10,027 nucleotides of DNA from an uncultured Bacilli bacterium (GTDB lineage: Bacteria > Bacillota_I > Bacilli_A > RF39 > UBA660). Under the pieces are notes generated by a model. It ran no database searches, was not told the origin of the DNA, and saw only the letters and a program-made list of their open reading frames with translations. Position numbers and translations under genes: made by a program. Shown in pieces: positions 1 through 5,579 of this stretch. Positions within the stretch are counted from its first letter, which is position 1. Each line of letters starts with the position of its first letter. The DNA lies in contig CAJTSN010000045.1 in NCBI GenBank assembly GCA_910578745.1, positions 1 to 10,027 of the forward strand, read 5' to 3'.

Positions 1-699
1 CATTTCATAGTCATATATTAATTTATTTTTATCTGTTCCTCTTACGACTTTATTATTCTTATCCACTACATAATCGAAACATTCGACTGTCATTTGAACC
101 TTTAAAGCAACTGTATTTTCTATTTTTTCCATTCCAACGACTTCAAATGCCTTTAATTCAAAATCTCTCATGACATTTTTTTGTTTTTTGACTTGTAAAG
201 CAACCAACTGTGAATGATACAAATTATATAATTCGTCTGTTGTACAAGTCCTTAATGTGTCATAATCAAAGTCCATCCATGCAATTTGTATTTTTTTGTA
301 TGTATCAAAAACCTGCATTCTAAACATATCTTTATTAAAATCTGGTAAAACTTCCTTAATCTTATTGATATCATATGGTGGAATAAAACGAGGCATCGTT
401 CTATTTGAAACAGAAACATTTTTTGTCTTAGAATTAACAAGTATACAGAAAACAATAACTCCCATAAAAATAAGAAGAACAACTATCATATCTGCGGGAC
501 TATCTATTGAAGAACCAGAGCCTCCACTACTTCCCCATGAAGAACTCCCACTATCCCATGAACTCGAACCACCCCATGAGCTAGATCCCCCACTATCATA
601 GGAAGAATCCCAACCTGAATCTGCATATGCAGGTATTACTTGTACAATAAGAAAAAAGACAAGAAGGAAAAATAATATTCCATAACTTCTTTTTTTCAT
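1..699 (-). CDS. Tim44-like domain protein with signal peptide, Trp/Ser/Gly-rich segment and TM anchor (3' end outside window)
   Basis: Third gene of the SPFH/Tim44 operon; 233 codons are visible and the C-terminus lies beyond the window edge. Residues 1-27 look like a signal peptide (KK-R, hydrophobic core, AYA before D). Residues 28-66 are almost only Ser, Gly, Asp and Trp, with Trp at 30, 42, 48 and 55. Residues 70-88 form a transmembrane helix. From about 105 on comes a Tim44-like domain (PF04280 type), whose end (FDYVVDKNNKVVRG) aligns with MDYLMDEDGKFVSG of the upstream gene product. The order signal peptide, Gly/Ser-rich, TM, Tim44 is the usual bacterial architecture and places the Tim44 domain in the cytoplasm. 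The ATG lies 1 nt after the upstream stop, with a GGAG ribosome site inside that gene. In mitochondria Tim44 links the import channel to Hsp70; the bacterial role is unknown. The lost C-terminus may carry a zinc ribbon like its sister, but this cannot be seen. Confidence 0.85.
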   Translation of the reverse strand, partial: MKKRSYGILFFLLVFFLIVQVIPAYADSGWDSSYDSGGSSSWGGSSSWDSGSSSWGSSGGSGSSIDSPADMIVVLLIFMGVIVFCILVNSKTKNVSVSNRTMPRFIPPYDINKIKEVLPDFNKDMFRMQVFDTYKKIQIAWMDFDYDTLRTCTTDELYNLYHSQLVALQVKKQKNVMRDFELKAFEVVGMEKIENTVALKVQMTVECFDYVVDKNNKVVRGTDKNKLIYDYEM

Positions 700-700
700 A

Positions 701-1234
701 CTACTCCGTTTTAAGGGATACGAGAACCCAATCTTTATCCTCTAGATTATAGGTTGCCCCACAATAAGAACATAATCCAGATGCATTTACATCAATTGAG
801 GCCCCACATCCTGGGCATTTTCGAACAGTCCCTTGTCTTAAAAAATGAATTTTTTTTCTAAAAACTAAATAATTTTCTTTTTGTACCCGTTCTGTATTGA
901 TTCCACTTACAAATTTTCCATCCTCATCCATTAAATAGTCCATATATCTAGAAGTAATATTTACTTCGATTTCCATAAAATCGCTCTTTACTTCTTCTCT
1001 AAGAAGTGTCGTTTGTTTCACATTGATTTCATCGTACATTTGAATCAAATTTTTTTCATTTAATGCATCCACTTTTTTAACAATATCTGCATAAATATCT
1101 TCACTTACAAAATGCTTAATTTTCTCAGGTTCTTTCATCATAATCGACAAATGAATTTGAATAAATACATTATCGACAAATGATTTAAATTTACTTTCTG
1201 TAAAATGGCTATCATATTTTAAAATTTCATCCAT
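701..1234 (-). CDS. Tim44-like domain protein with C-terminal zinc ribbon
   Basis: A 177-residue protein with no signal peptide or transmembrane segment, so probably cytoplasmic or membrane-associated through partners. Residues about 10-130 form a Tim44-like domain (helical N-part, then the strand-rich TTLLREEVKSDFMEIEVNI and MDYLMDEDGKFVSG stretches). Residues 140-158 form a zinc ribbon with C140, C143, C155 and C158 (CPGC/CSYC). The tail YNLEDKDWVLVSL is a common ending for this kind of ribbon, in which a final strand follows the second knuckle. It is a clear paralogue of the next gene (1-699), without the secretion and anchor parts. The start lies 3 nt after the SPFH gene stop; the ribosome site is weak (GGA 6 nt upstream), which suggests translational coupling. 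Tim44-like domains bind membranes or partner proteins; the specific role here is unknown. Confidence 0.85.
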   Translation of the reverse strand: MDEILKYDSHFTESKFKSFVDNVFIQIHLSIMMKEPEKIKHFVSEDIYADIVKKVDALNEKNLIQMYDEINVKQTTLLREEVKSDFMEIEVNITSRYMDYLMDEDGKFVSGINTERVQKENYLVFRKKIHFLRQGTVRKCPGCGASIDVNASGLCSYCGATYNLEDKDWVLVSLKTE

Positions 1235-1237
1235 AAA

Positions 1238-2443
1238 TTATCCAATCTTTGCCCCACAGTTGCTACAGAAATTTCCAGTTACCTTTGTTCCACAATTGCT
1301 ACAAAATTTTGCTAAAACATTCTCAGTTTCTTCTTTTTGTGAATCTACTTCTTCTTGTACCTCTTCATTTGGTGTTTCTACAGATTCCTTTTTTTGTGCA
1401 AATATAGTTCCTACCTCAGGCATCGCCGTTTCTGTTTTTGGCATTTCTCCATTTCCACCTTGATTTACTTGTCCCATAAAACTTGAAGCTGCACCTGCGG
1501 CCATATTCATACCAGCAAATCCCATCATAGCTCCATTTTCATTACGAGCTGCATTTTCCATTGCAGAAGCAGCGGATTGAGCCATTAAACCAGATTGTAA
1601 ACTTTGATTTGAAAAAATAGTTGCATCATCAATTCGATTTACTCTCTTCATCGATTCATCAGTTAAATTAATATCTCCGATGGCTACATCTGTAATCATT
1701 AATCCATATTGTTGCCTCCATGACTCATCTAGACAACGATTCATTTCATCAGAAATATCGCCTCCATAAAGACCCATATCGCCAAAAGATACTTTTGCTT
1801 TTCGCATAACAACAGAAATTGCTTGAGTAATTTGTTCCACAAATTTTGTTTTCAATTGACTGCCAATTACTTCTTCATAGGTAACCGTATCTTTTGGATT
1901 ACTTCCAATCACACTTGAAATTAAAGTGGCTGGATTTACGACTTGAAATGCATATTCTCCAAAAAAAGTAACTTCCAACATACCATATTTTTCATCTGTG
2001 ATCTTTTTTGGCTGTGGACTACCAAAACGATTTCCAGTAATTACTTTTGTATTCACATAGTACACTCTTTGATCATGGGCTTCTTGTCCACCATAAGTAA
2101 TACGTCTTCCCATCGTTTTAATCGTATCTTTAATTCCTTTAAAAACGCCGCCTTCAAAAATAGTAGGTTCACTACTGTTGTCATAAGTATAAGACCCACT
2201 TTCTGCAGTAAACTCTGTAATTGCTCCATTATCTACAATAAGCATACTCATGCCTTCTGGAACAACAATTGTACTTCCATTCGTAATAATACCTTCGCTT
2301 GGATGCTTATTTCCCTTTCCATGTCTTACATCTCCTCTTTGAATTAAAACATTGTTTGCTACTTCAGGACAAACAACAAATTCTTTAAATTGGTCCCCAA
2401 GCCCAGAAGAAACTGAACTTGTAATTGCCTTAATTAGACCCAT
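1238..2443 (-). CDS. SPFH (stomatin/prohibitin/flotillin) domain protein with C-terminal zinc ribbon, YdjI/COG4260-like
   Basis: First gene of the operon, 401 residues. An amphipathic N-terminus (about 1-22) is followed by an SPFH-type core (about 30-270): the FVVCPEVANNVLIQRGD start, TIVVPEGMSMLIVDNGAITEF, a YTYDNSSEPTIFEGG segment and the YGLMITDVAIGDINL end of the band domain are typical of the bacterial 'virion core protein-like' SPFH family. Residues 280-330 are rich in Ala, Met, Gly and Asn, 335-377 are an acidic linker, and 381-396 form a zinc ribbon (C381, C384, C393, C396). SPFH proteins oligomerise on membranes and organise microdomains; Bacillus subtilis YdjI, in the same broad family, is linked to the PspA envelope-stress system (established for that species, not shown here). 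No pspA gene lies in the window. The start has a GGAG site 8 nt upstream and a promoter close by. Confidence 0.88.
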   Translation of the reverse strand: MGLIKAITSSVSSGLGDQFKEFVVCPEVANNVLIQRGDVRHGKGNKHPSEGIITNGSTIVVPEGMSMLIVDNGAITEFTAESGSYTYDNSSEPTIFEGGVFKGIKDTIKTMGRRITYGGQEAHDQRVYYVNTKVITGNRFGSPQPKKITDEKYGMLEVTFFGEYAFQVVNPATLISSVIGSNPKDTVTYEEVIGSQLKTKFVEQITQAISVVMRKAKVSFGDMGLYGGDISDEMNRCLDESWRQQYGLMITDVAIGDINLTDESMKRVNRIDDATIFSNQSLQSGLMAQSAASAMENAARNENGAMMGFAGMNMAAGAASSFMGQVNQGGNGEMPKTETAMPEVGTIFAQKKESVETPNEEVQEEVDSQKEETENVLAKFCSNCGTKVTGNFCSNCGAKIG

Positions 2444-2466
2444 AACTCACTCTCCATTCTAAATCC

Positions 2467-2495
2467 ATTATACCATGCTTTTTCTTCCTTTGAAA
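2467..2495 (-). promoter_or_regulatory. Extended -10 promoter of the SPFH/Tim44 operon
   Basis: On the minus strand a perfect TATAAT (2467-2472) is preceded by TG plus one base (TG at 2474-2475), an extended -10 element. The -35 position 17 bases upstream (2490-2495, TTTCAA) is poor, as is usual for extended -10 promoters. The predicted start near 2460 leaves a leader of about 17 nt carrying the ribosome site. Confidence 0.7.
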
Positions 2496-2548
2496 ATTTT
2501 TTATTATTCCTCTCATAAATTTTATACACATCTAATTTTATCAGTAAC

Positions 2549-2571
2549 AAAAAAATCACATTTCTGCGACT
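2549..2571 (-). terminator. Weak Rho-independent terminator candidate
   Basis: On the minus strand a 7-bp stem with two G-U pairs (2565-2571 with 2554-2560) closes a GAAA tetraloop and runs into a T-tract (2549-2555). It would stop transcripts entering from the VanY-type gene, more than 330 nt past its stop, or a small RNA made within the intergenic region, and it shields the SPFH promoter. Confidence 0.5.
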
Positions 2572-2656
2572 TTCTTTTTAGAAAACAAATCCTTTAAAAC
2601 AGAGAAAATTTATTATCATTTCTGAAAAATTCCAATAATCATATTATTTTGTGTAC

Positions 2657-2682
2657 ATATATTGATGAAATTCTCAATATAT
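2657..2682. repeat. Perfect 9-bp inverted repeat, 8-nt loop
   Basis: ATATATTGA (2657-2665) and TCAATATAT (2674-2682) are exact reverse complements, only 3 bases from the neighbouring 9-bp repeat. The two therefore form a tandem pair of stem-loops. No T-tract follows. The function is unknown. Confidence 0.45.
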
Positions 2683-2685
2683 TTC

Positions 2686-2718
2686 ATAATCTATAAGGTC
2701 AGTCAATAAATAGATTAT
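2686..2718. repeat. Perfect 9-bp inverted repeat, 15-nt loop
   Basis: The arms ATAATCTAT (2686-2694) and ATAGATTAT (2710-2718) are exact reverse complements. No T-tract follows on either strand, so it does not look like a terminator. The arms are AT-rich and the structure would be weak as RNA. It could be a protein-binding palindrome or chance in AT-rich DNA. Confidence 0.45.
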
Positions 2719-2904
2719 AACCAAAAGATTCTTATAATTGGACCCACTTTTTCCTTTGTACTTCTGCATTTAAAATCTCATACTTTCTTTTGTTCTTTTA
2801 TTTACTATGCAGTATATTACTAAAACAATCATTTATATAATCCATATAAGCATTACAAGGACATAATGCAATTCATGTGAAACGAATCTCCTGTTTTCAT
2901 ATGT

Positions 2905-4038
2905 CTACTTTTCATATTTACTTGTGATTCCAAAATAAGCTTCTAACGTAATCCAATCTCCATTGTTATATAGTTTTTCTGCTAAAACTTCATCCCCAAT
3001 ATACCTAAAATGCCATGACTCATACATATAACCTGTCTCATTATCTTTTCCTTTAGGATATCTTAAAATAAATCCATATTTATAACAATTGTTAGCCAAC
3101 CATTTTGCTTCCTTTGTATTATCAAAAGCAGAACTAATGGTATTTACATCGAATGCTAAACCAGTTTGATGTTCAGAATATCCAGCTCTTGCTGAATAGG
3201 TATCGGCTTCCTTTTTTCCATCTCGAGCAACATAATTATTATAAATTGTGTTTTGTTTATTATAGGAACGAAACCCACTTGAAATATAAATATTTAATCC
3301 TTCCCTCTTTGCGGCTTCTTTCATTTTATTAAATGCATTTATTGTTTCTGTCGTTAGTCCATTTCCATAAGTAGAAGGTAGAGAATACGTTTTATTGGCA
3401 ATTAATAATCCATCAATAAATGTAACTCCATTTTTGGTTACACCTTTAAATCCATTTTTTGTTGTAAATGTTTTATCTACTACATTTGAAGAAGAGGTTC
3501 CCTTAGGCGAAACATCTTTTTTCTTTTCACTTACAATTAATTTTGCCTCTTCTTTTGCCTCATTTCCACTTGTATCTTTCGCAACATAATAAATGGTATA
3601 TTCCCCTACTTTTTTTAAATCATATTCACCTTCCACGGTTACCTGGATTGTTTCTTTTGAATTATCAATCGCCTTTACCCCTTTTAATAAATCCACATCT
3701 TCTCCCTCTTCTACTTTAATTTCTTTTGGAGATGTGATTGTGGGTTTTTCTTTATCAACTACCATAATTTCAAATGTATAAGTATGTTTTCGGTTGATTT
3801 TATCTTTTATAATCACTTCTATTTTTTTCTTACCAATAGTTGTTGTATCAAGAGTTTCCATATTTATTAAAGTTCCATTTTGAATAGAAATAAGATCCTT
3901 TATTTCTTTTTTTTCATATAAAGAAAGTTCTTCTATCTTAAGAGAAACTTTTGGTGAAAGGAACATAGAAACAAGAAAGAAACTTCCAATAACAAGAAAA
4001 AGAACAAATAATAAAACCAATCGTTTTCTTTTTTTCAT
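2905..4038 (-). CDS. Membrane-anchored VanY-family D-Ala-D-Ala carboxypeptidase with two Ig-like domains
   Basis: A 377-residue peptidoglycan peptidase acting outside the membrane. Residues 7-28 are a hydrophobic anchor (KKRKR before it, no lipobox Cys). Residues about 32-95 and 99-170 are two Ig-like modules of the DUF5011 kind; the second shows VGEYTIYYVAKDTSGNEA, and the first ends in the typical VVDKEKPTI junction. A Ser/Lys linker leads to the VanY domain (about 215-370): SGFRS at 254-258, SEHQTGLAFDV at 288-298 and ESWHFRY at 340-346. The expected zinc ligands H290, D297 and H343 and the catalytic base E340 are all present. Family members cleave the terminal D-Ala of stem peptides (DD- or LD-carboxypeptidase; which one cannot be told). 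There is no van cluster nearby, so a housekeeping wall-trimming role is more likely than glycopeptide resistance. The ATG has an AGGTGAG site 5 nt upstream, and the gene has its own promoter. Confidence 0.9.
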   Translation of the reverse strand: MKKRKRLVLLFVLFLVIGSFFLVSMFLSPKVSLKIEELSLYEKKEIKDLISIQNGTLINMETLDTTTIGKKKIEVIIKDKINRKHTYTFEIMVVDKEKPTITSPKEIKVEEGEDVDLLKGVKAIDNSKETIQVTVEGEYDLKKVGEYTIYYVAKDTSGNEAKEEAKLIVSEKKKDVSPKGTSSSNVVDKTFTTKNGFKGVTKNGVTFIDGLLIANKTYSLPSTYGNGLTTETINAFNKMKEAAKREGLNIYISSGFRSYNKQNTIYNNYVARDGKKEADTYSARAGYSEHQTGLAFDVNTISSAFDNTKEAKWLANNCYKYGFILRYPKGKDNETGYMYESWHFRYIGDEVLAEKLYNNGDWITLEAYFGITSKYEK

Positions 4039-4051
4039 AATCTCACCTACT

Positions 4052-4071
4052 ATCTATAGTATATCATAGAT
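4052..4071. repeat. 6-bp inverted repeat around the VanY-gene -10 box (possible operator)
   Basis: ATCTAT (4052-4057) and ATAGAT (4066-4071) are exact reverse complements. The -10 hexamer lies within the 8-nt spacer, and one arm covers the extended TG. A repressor bound here would block the promoter; no regulator is identified and chance is possible in such AT-rich DNA. Confidence 0.3.
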
Positions 4072-4086
4072 TCCTCTTTCTGTTTT
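4058..4086 (-). promoter_or_regulatory. Extended -10 promoter of the VanY-family gene
   Basis: The minus strand has TATACT (4058-4063) preceded by TG plus one base (TG at 4065-4066). The -35 position 17 bases upstream (4081-4086, AAAACA) is weak. The predicted start near 4051 gives a very short leader holding the AGGTGAG ribosome site. Confidence 0.55.
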
Positions 4087-4102
4087 CCCATTTTTCATTC
4101 AT

Positions 4103-4921
4103 TTACATCAATGCAGAAAAATCATCTGGTATTGGTTTTATAAATACAAGTTTTTTTCCTGTTTTAGGGTGTTTGAATACTAATTTACTTGCATATAAAT
4201 ATAAATGCTTATATGCATCTTTTCTTCCATATTTCCTATCCCCTAAGATAGGAGAACCTATTTCTTTAAAAGAAACACGAATTTGGTGTTTTCGACCTGT
4301 TTTAATTGTTATATTTACAAAAGAGATATCCTTTTTAAATCCTATTCTTGTATACTCTGTAATCGCTTCTTTTGTATAGAAATCTTTTTTGGTAACATAC
4401 ACCCTCATCGCACGATTTTCTTTTAAATGAAACTGTAATGTATCTTTGTTTTTTACTTTTCCATATACTAAAGCTTGGTATTCTCTTAAAACCTCCTGCC
4501 AATTTTTTTGTAATTTTTCTTTTATTTCCTCACTTTTAGCAAATACCATAATTCCTGCCGTTTCATAATCGAGTCGATGAACAATGTAGATTTTCTCCTT
4601 CTTATTTTTTCTTTTCACGTAGGCGGACAATTGTGCATAAAGGGTATTTTCCCTATTCTTGGTATCTGCAACTGTAAGCATATGATAGGGTTTATCGACC
4701 ACTAAAAGATCTCTATCTTCATATAAAAGCAAAATATCATTTTCTAATCTTTTTACTAAAGTTATCTCATCTTTTGCTTTGACTAAAAACTGATAATGCA
4801 TCTGTATTCTTCCATTAACAAAAACTTCACGATTTTTCAAATATTGCTTTACTTGTTTTTTTGTAAATTTTTTTTCTAAAAAAGAAGATAATGTACTGTC
4901 TTCTTCTACAAAATACTTCAT
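4103..4921 (-). CDS. RluA-family RNA pseudouridine synthase
   Basis: A 272-residue cytoplasmic enzyme that converts specific uridines in rRNA or tRNA to pseudouridine. An S4-like RNA-binding domain lies at about 8-56 (LSSFLEKKFTKKQVKQYL, then FVNGR). The catalytic domain (about 62-265) starts with the LLLYEDRDLLVVDKP strand-turn. The signature HRLDYETAG at 115-123 carries the catalytic Asp118; Ala replaces the usual Ser of TSG. GRKHQIRVSFKEIGSPILGD (209-228) and the HLYLYASKLVFKHP segment near 239-252 are the typical family C-terminal motifs. Length is slightly below the roughly 300 residues common for RluD-like proteins. The target site cannot be assigned from sequence. The start overlaps the PAP2 gene stop as ATGA and has AAGGAGAG upstream, so translation is probably coupled. 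No terminator was seen after it. Confidence 0.9.
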   Translation of the reverse strand: MKYFVEEDSTLSSFLEKKFTKKQVKQYLKNREVFVNGRIQMHYQFLVKAKDEITLVKRLENDILLLYEDRDLLVVDKPYHMLTVADTKNRENTLYAQLSAYVKRKNKKEKIYIVHRLDYETAGIMVFAKSEEIKEKLQKNWQEVLREYQALVYGKVKNKDTLQFHLKENRAMRVYVTKKDFYTKEAITEYTRIGFKKDISFVNITIKTGRKHQIRVSFKEIGSPILGDRKYGRKDAYKHLYLYASKLVFKHPKTGKKLVFIKPIPDDFSALM

Positions 4922-5547
4922 AAATTTGTCTCTCCTTTCTCGTTTTCATCTTCCTTTTGAAAGAGCATCTTTACTTTCTTTAAATGAAAGAAGAATAGTA
5001 GATAAAGGATACCTAAGAAAATTCCAAGTAAAACATCACTGGCATAATGAACTCCTAAATAGATTCGACTAATTCCAATACAAAGAATAGACAAAATAAG
5101 AACAAAAGAGACAATATATTTTTGATAGGGTTTCTTTCCTTTTATTAAAACCAAAGAGATAAGAAAACCTAAGAAAATCATACTTACCATTGCATGACTT
5201 GATGGCATACTATAGCCTGGTTCAAAGGTTAAGGCAATTCCGACTGGTCGATTTCTCTTAAAAAGTAATTTTAAAAGATTACTTAAAATAAAAGAAAATG
5301 CAAGATGAAAGCTTACAAAAAAAGAAATCATTTTTTTAGGATAAAAGAACCAAAATAAAATAAAAGGAATGGTAACACTCGAAATTCCTAAAAATAGGTT
5401 CGTCATCTTTTCTCCTTTTATTGTAATAATTGCTTCATAAACAGTCGTATCAAACCATGCAATATGATCTGTTAAAATGAGGAAAATGAATAAAATTGAA
5501 AGAAGAGCGCAGATATAGAAAGTCATTTTTTTAATATTCTGTTTCAT
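4918..5547 (-). CDS. PAP2-family membrane phosphatase (PgpB/BcrC-like)
   Basis: A 209-residue integral membrane protein with about six hydrophobic segments. The three PAP2 motifs are complete: KLLFKRNRP (K93, R100, P101), PSSH (115-118, with H118) and SRIYLGVHYASD (S160 to D171, with R161, H167 and D171). H167 is expected to form the phospho-enzyme, with H118 as acid. The family removes phosphate from lipid phosphates at the outer membrane face, such as undecaprenyl diphosphate, phosphatidylglycerol phosphate or phosphatidic acid; sequence alone does not choose among them. A charged cytoplasmic tail (about 189-209) ends the protein. It lies 32 nt after the sensor kinase gene, with AAAGGAGAG 6 nt before the ATG, and overlaps the pseudouridine synthase gene by 4 nt, which supports a three-gene operon. 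Confidence 0.9.
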   Translation of the reverse strand: MKQNIKKMTFYICALLSILFIFLILTDHIAWFDTTVYEAIITIKGEKMTNLFLGISSVTIPFILFWFFYPKKMISFFVSFHLAFSFILSNLLKLLFKRNRPVGIALTFEPGYSMPSSHAMVSMIFLGFLISLVLIKGKKPYQKYIVSFVLILSILCIGISRIYLGVHYASDVLLGIFLGILYLLFFFHLKKVKMLFQKEDENEKGETNL

Positions 5548-5579
5548 TTTTTCTCTCCTTTCTATAAAAACAATTTATT

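Larger units (their letters stand above)
2444..2904. other. 461-bp non-coding region with several inverted repeats
   Basis: No convincing gene is present on either strand; the longest ATG frames are 40 codons or fewer, with no good ribosome site and no recognisable product. Going down the minus strand from the VanY-type gene, it holds an imperfect 9-bp inverted repeat (2874-2882/2895-2903), a 6-bp repeat (2850-2855/2864-2869), a perfect 9-bp repeat with a 15-nt loop (2686-2694/2710-2718), a perfect 9-bp repeat with an 8-nt loop (2657-2665/2674-2682), a weak terminator (2549-2571) and the SPFH promoter. No known riboswitch or T-box motif was recognised. It could be a long 3' UTR, an unrecognised small RNA, or decayed sequence. 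Confidence 0.5.

Noticed and set aside
296..601. Plus-strand open frame with Pro/Glu/Leu repeats
   Set aside because: The repeats are simply the reverse of the Ser/Gly/Trp-coding segment of the anchored Tim44 gene.
1943..2347. A 134-codon open frame on the plus strand
   Set aside because: It lies entirely antisense to the SPFH gene, has low-complexity Ser/Asn/Phe composition and shows no domain; a shadow frame.
2475..2597. A 40-codon plus-strand frame starting with ATG in the intergenic region
   Set aside because: No ribosome site; it overlaps the SPFH promoter and the minus-strand terminator; composition is random AT-rich.
2657..2718. Tandem inverted repeats as ends of an insertion sequence
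   Set aside because: The repeats are adjacent rather than flanking a gene, and no transposase or target duplication is visible.
2444..2904. Riboswitch or T-box leader
   Set aside because: No conserved riboswitch core or T-box sequence was recognised, and the SPFH promoter lies downstream of the structured part, leaving only a leader of about 17 nt.
2905..4038. Vancomycin-resistance vanY gene
   Set aside because: Only the VanY catalytic family is shared. No vanR/S/H/A/X-type genes are nearby, and such peptidases are common housekeeping wall enzymes.
4918..5547. Assignment as the undecaprenyl-diphosphate phosphatase BcrC or as PgpB
   Set aside because: The PAP2 motifs are shared by all of these and no substrate-specific feature can be read from sequence; left at family level.
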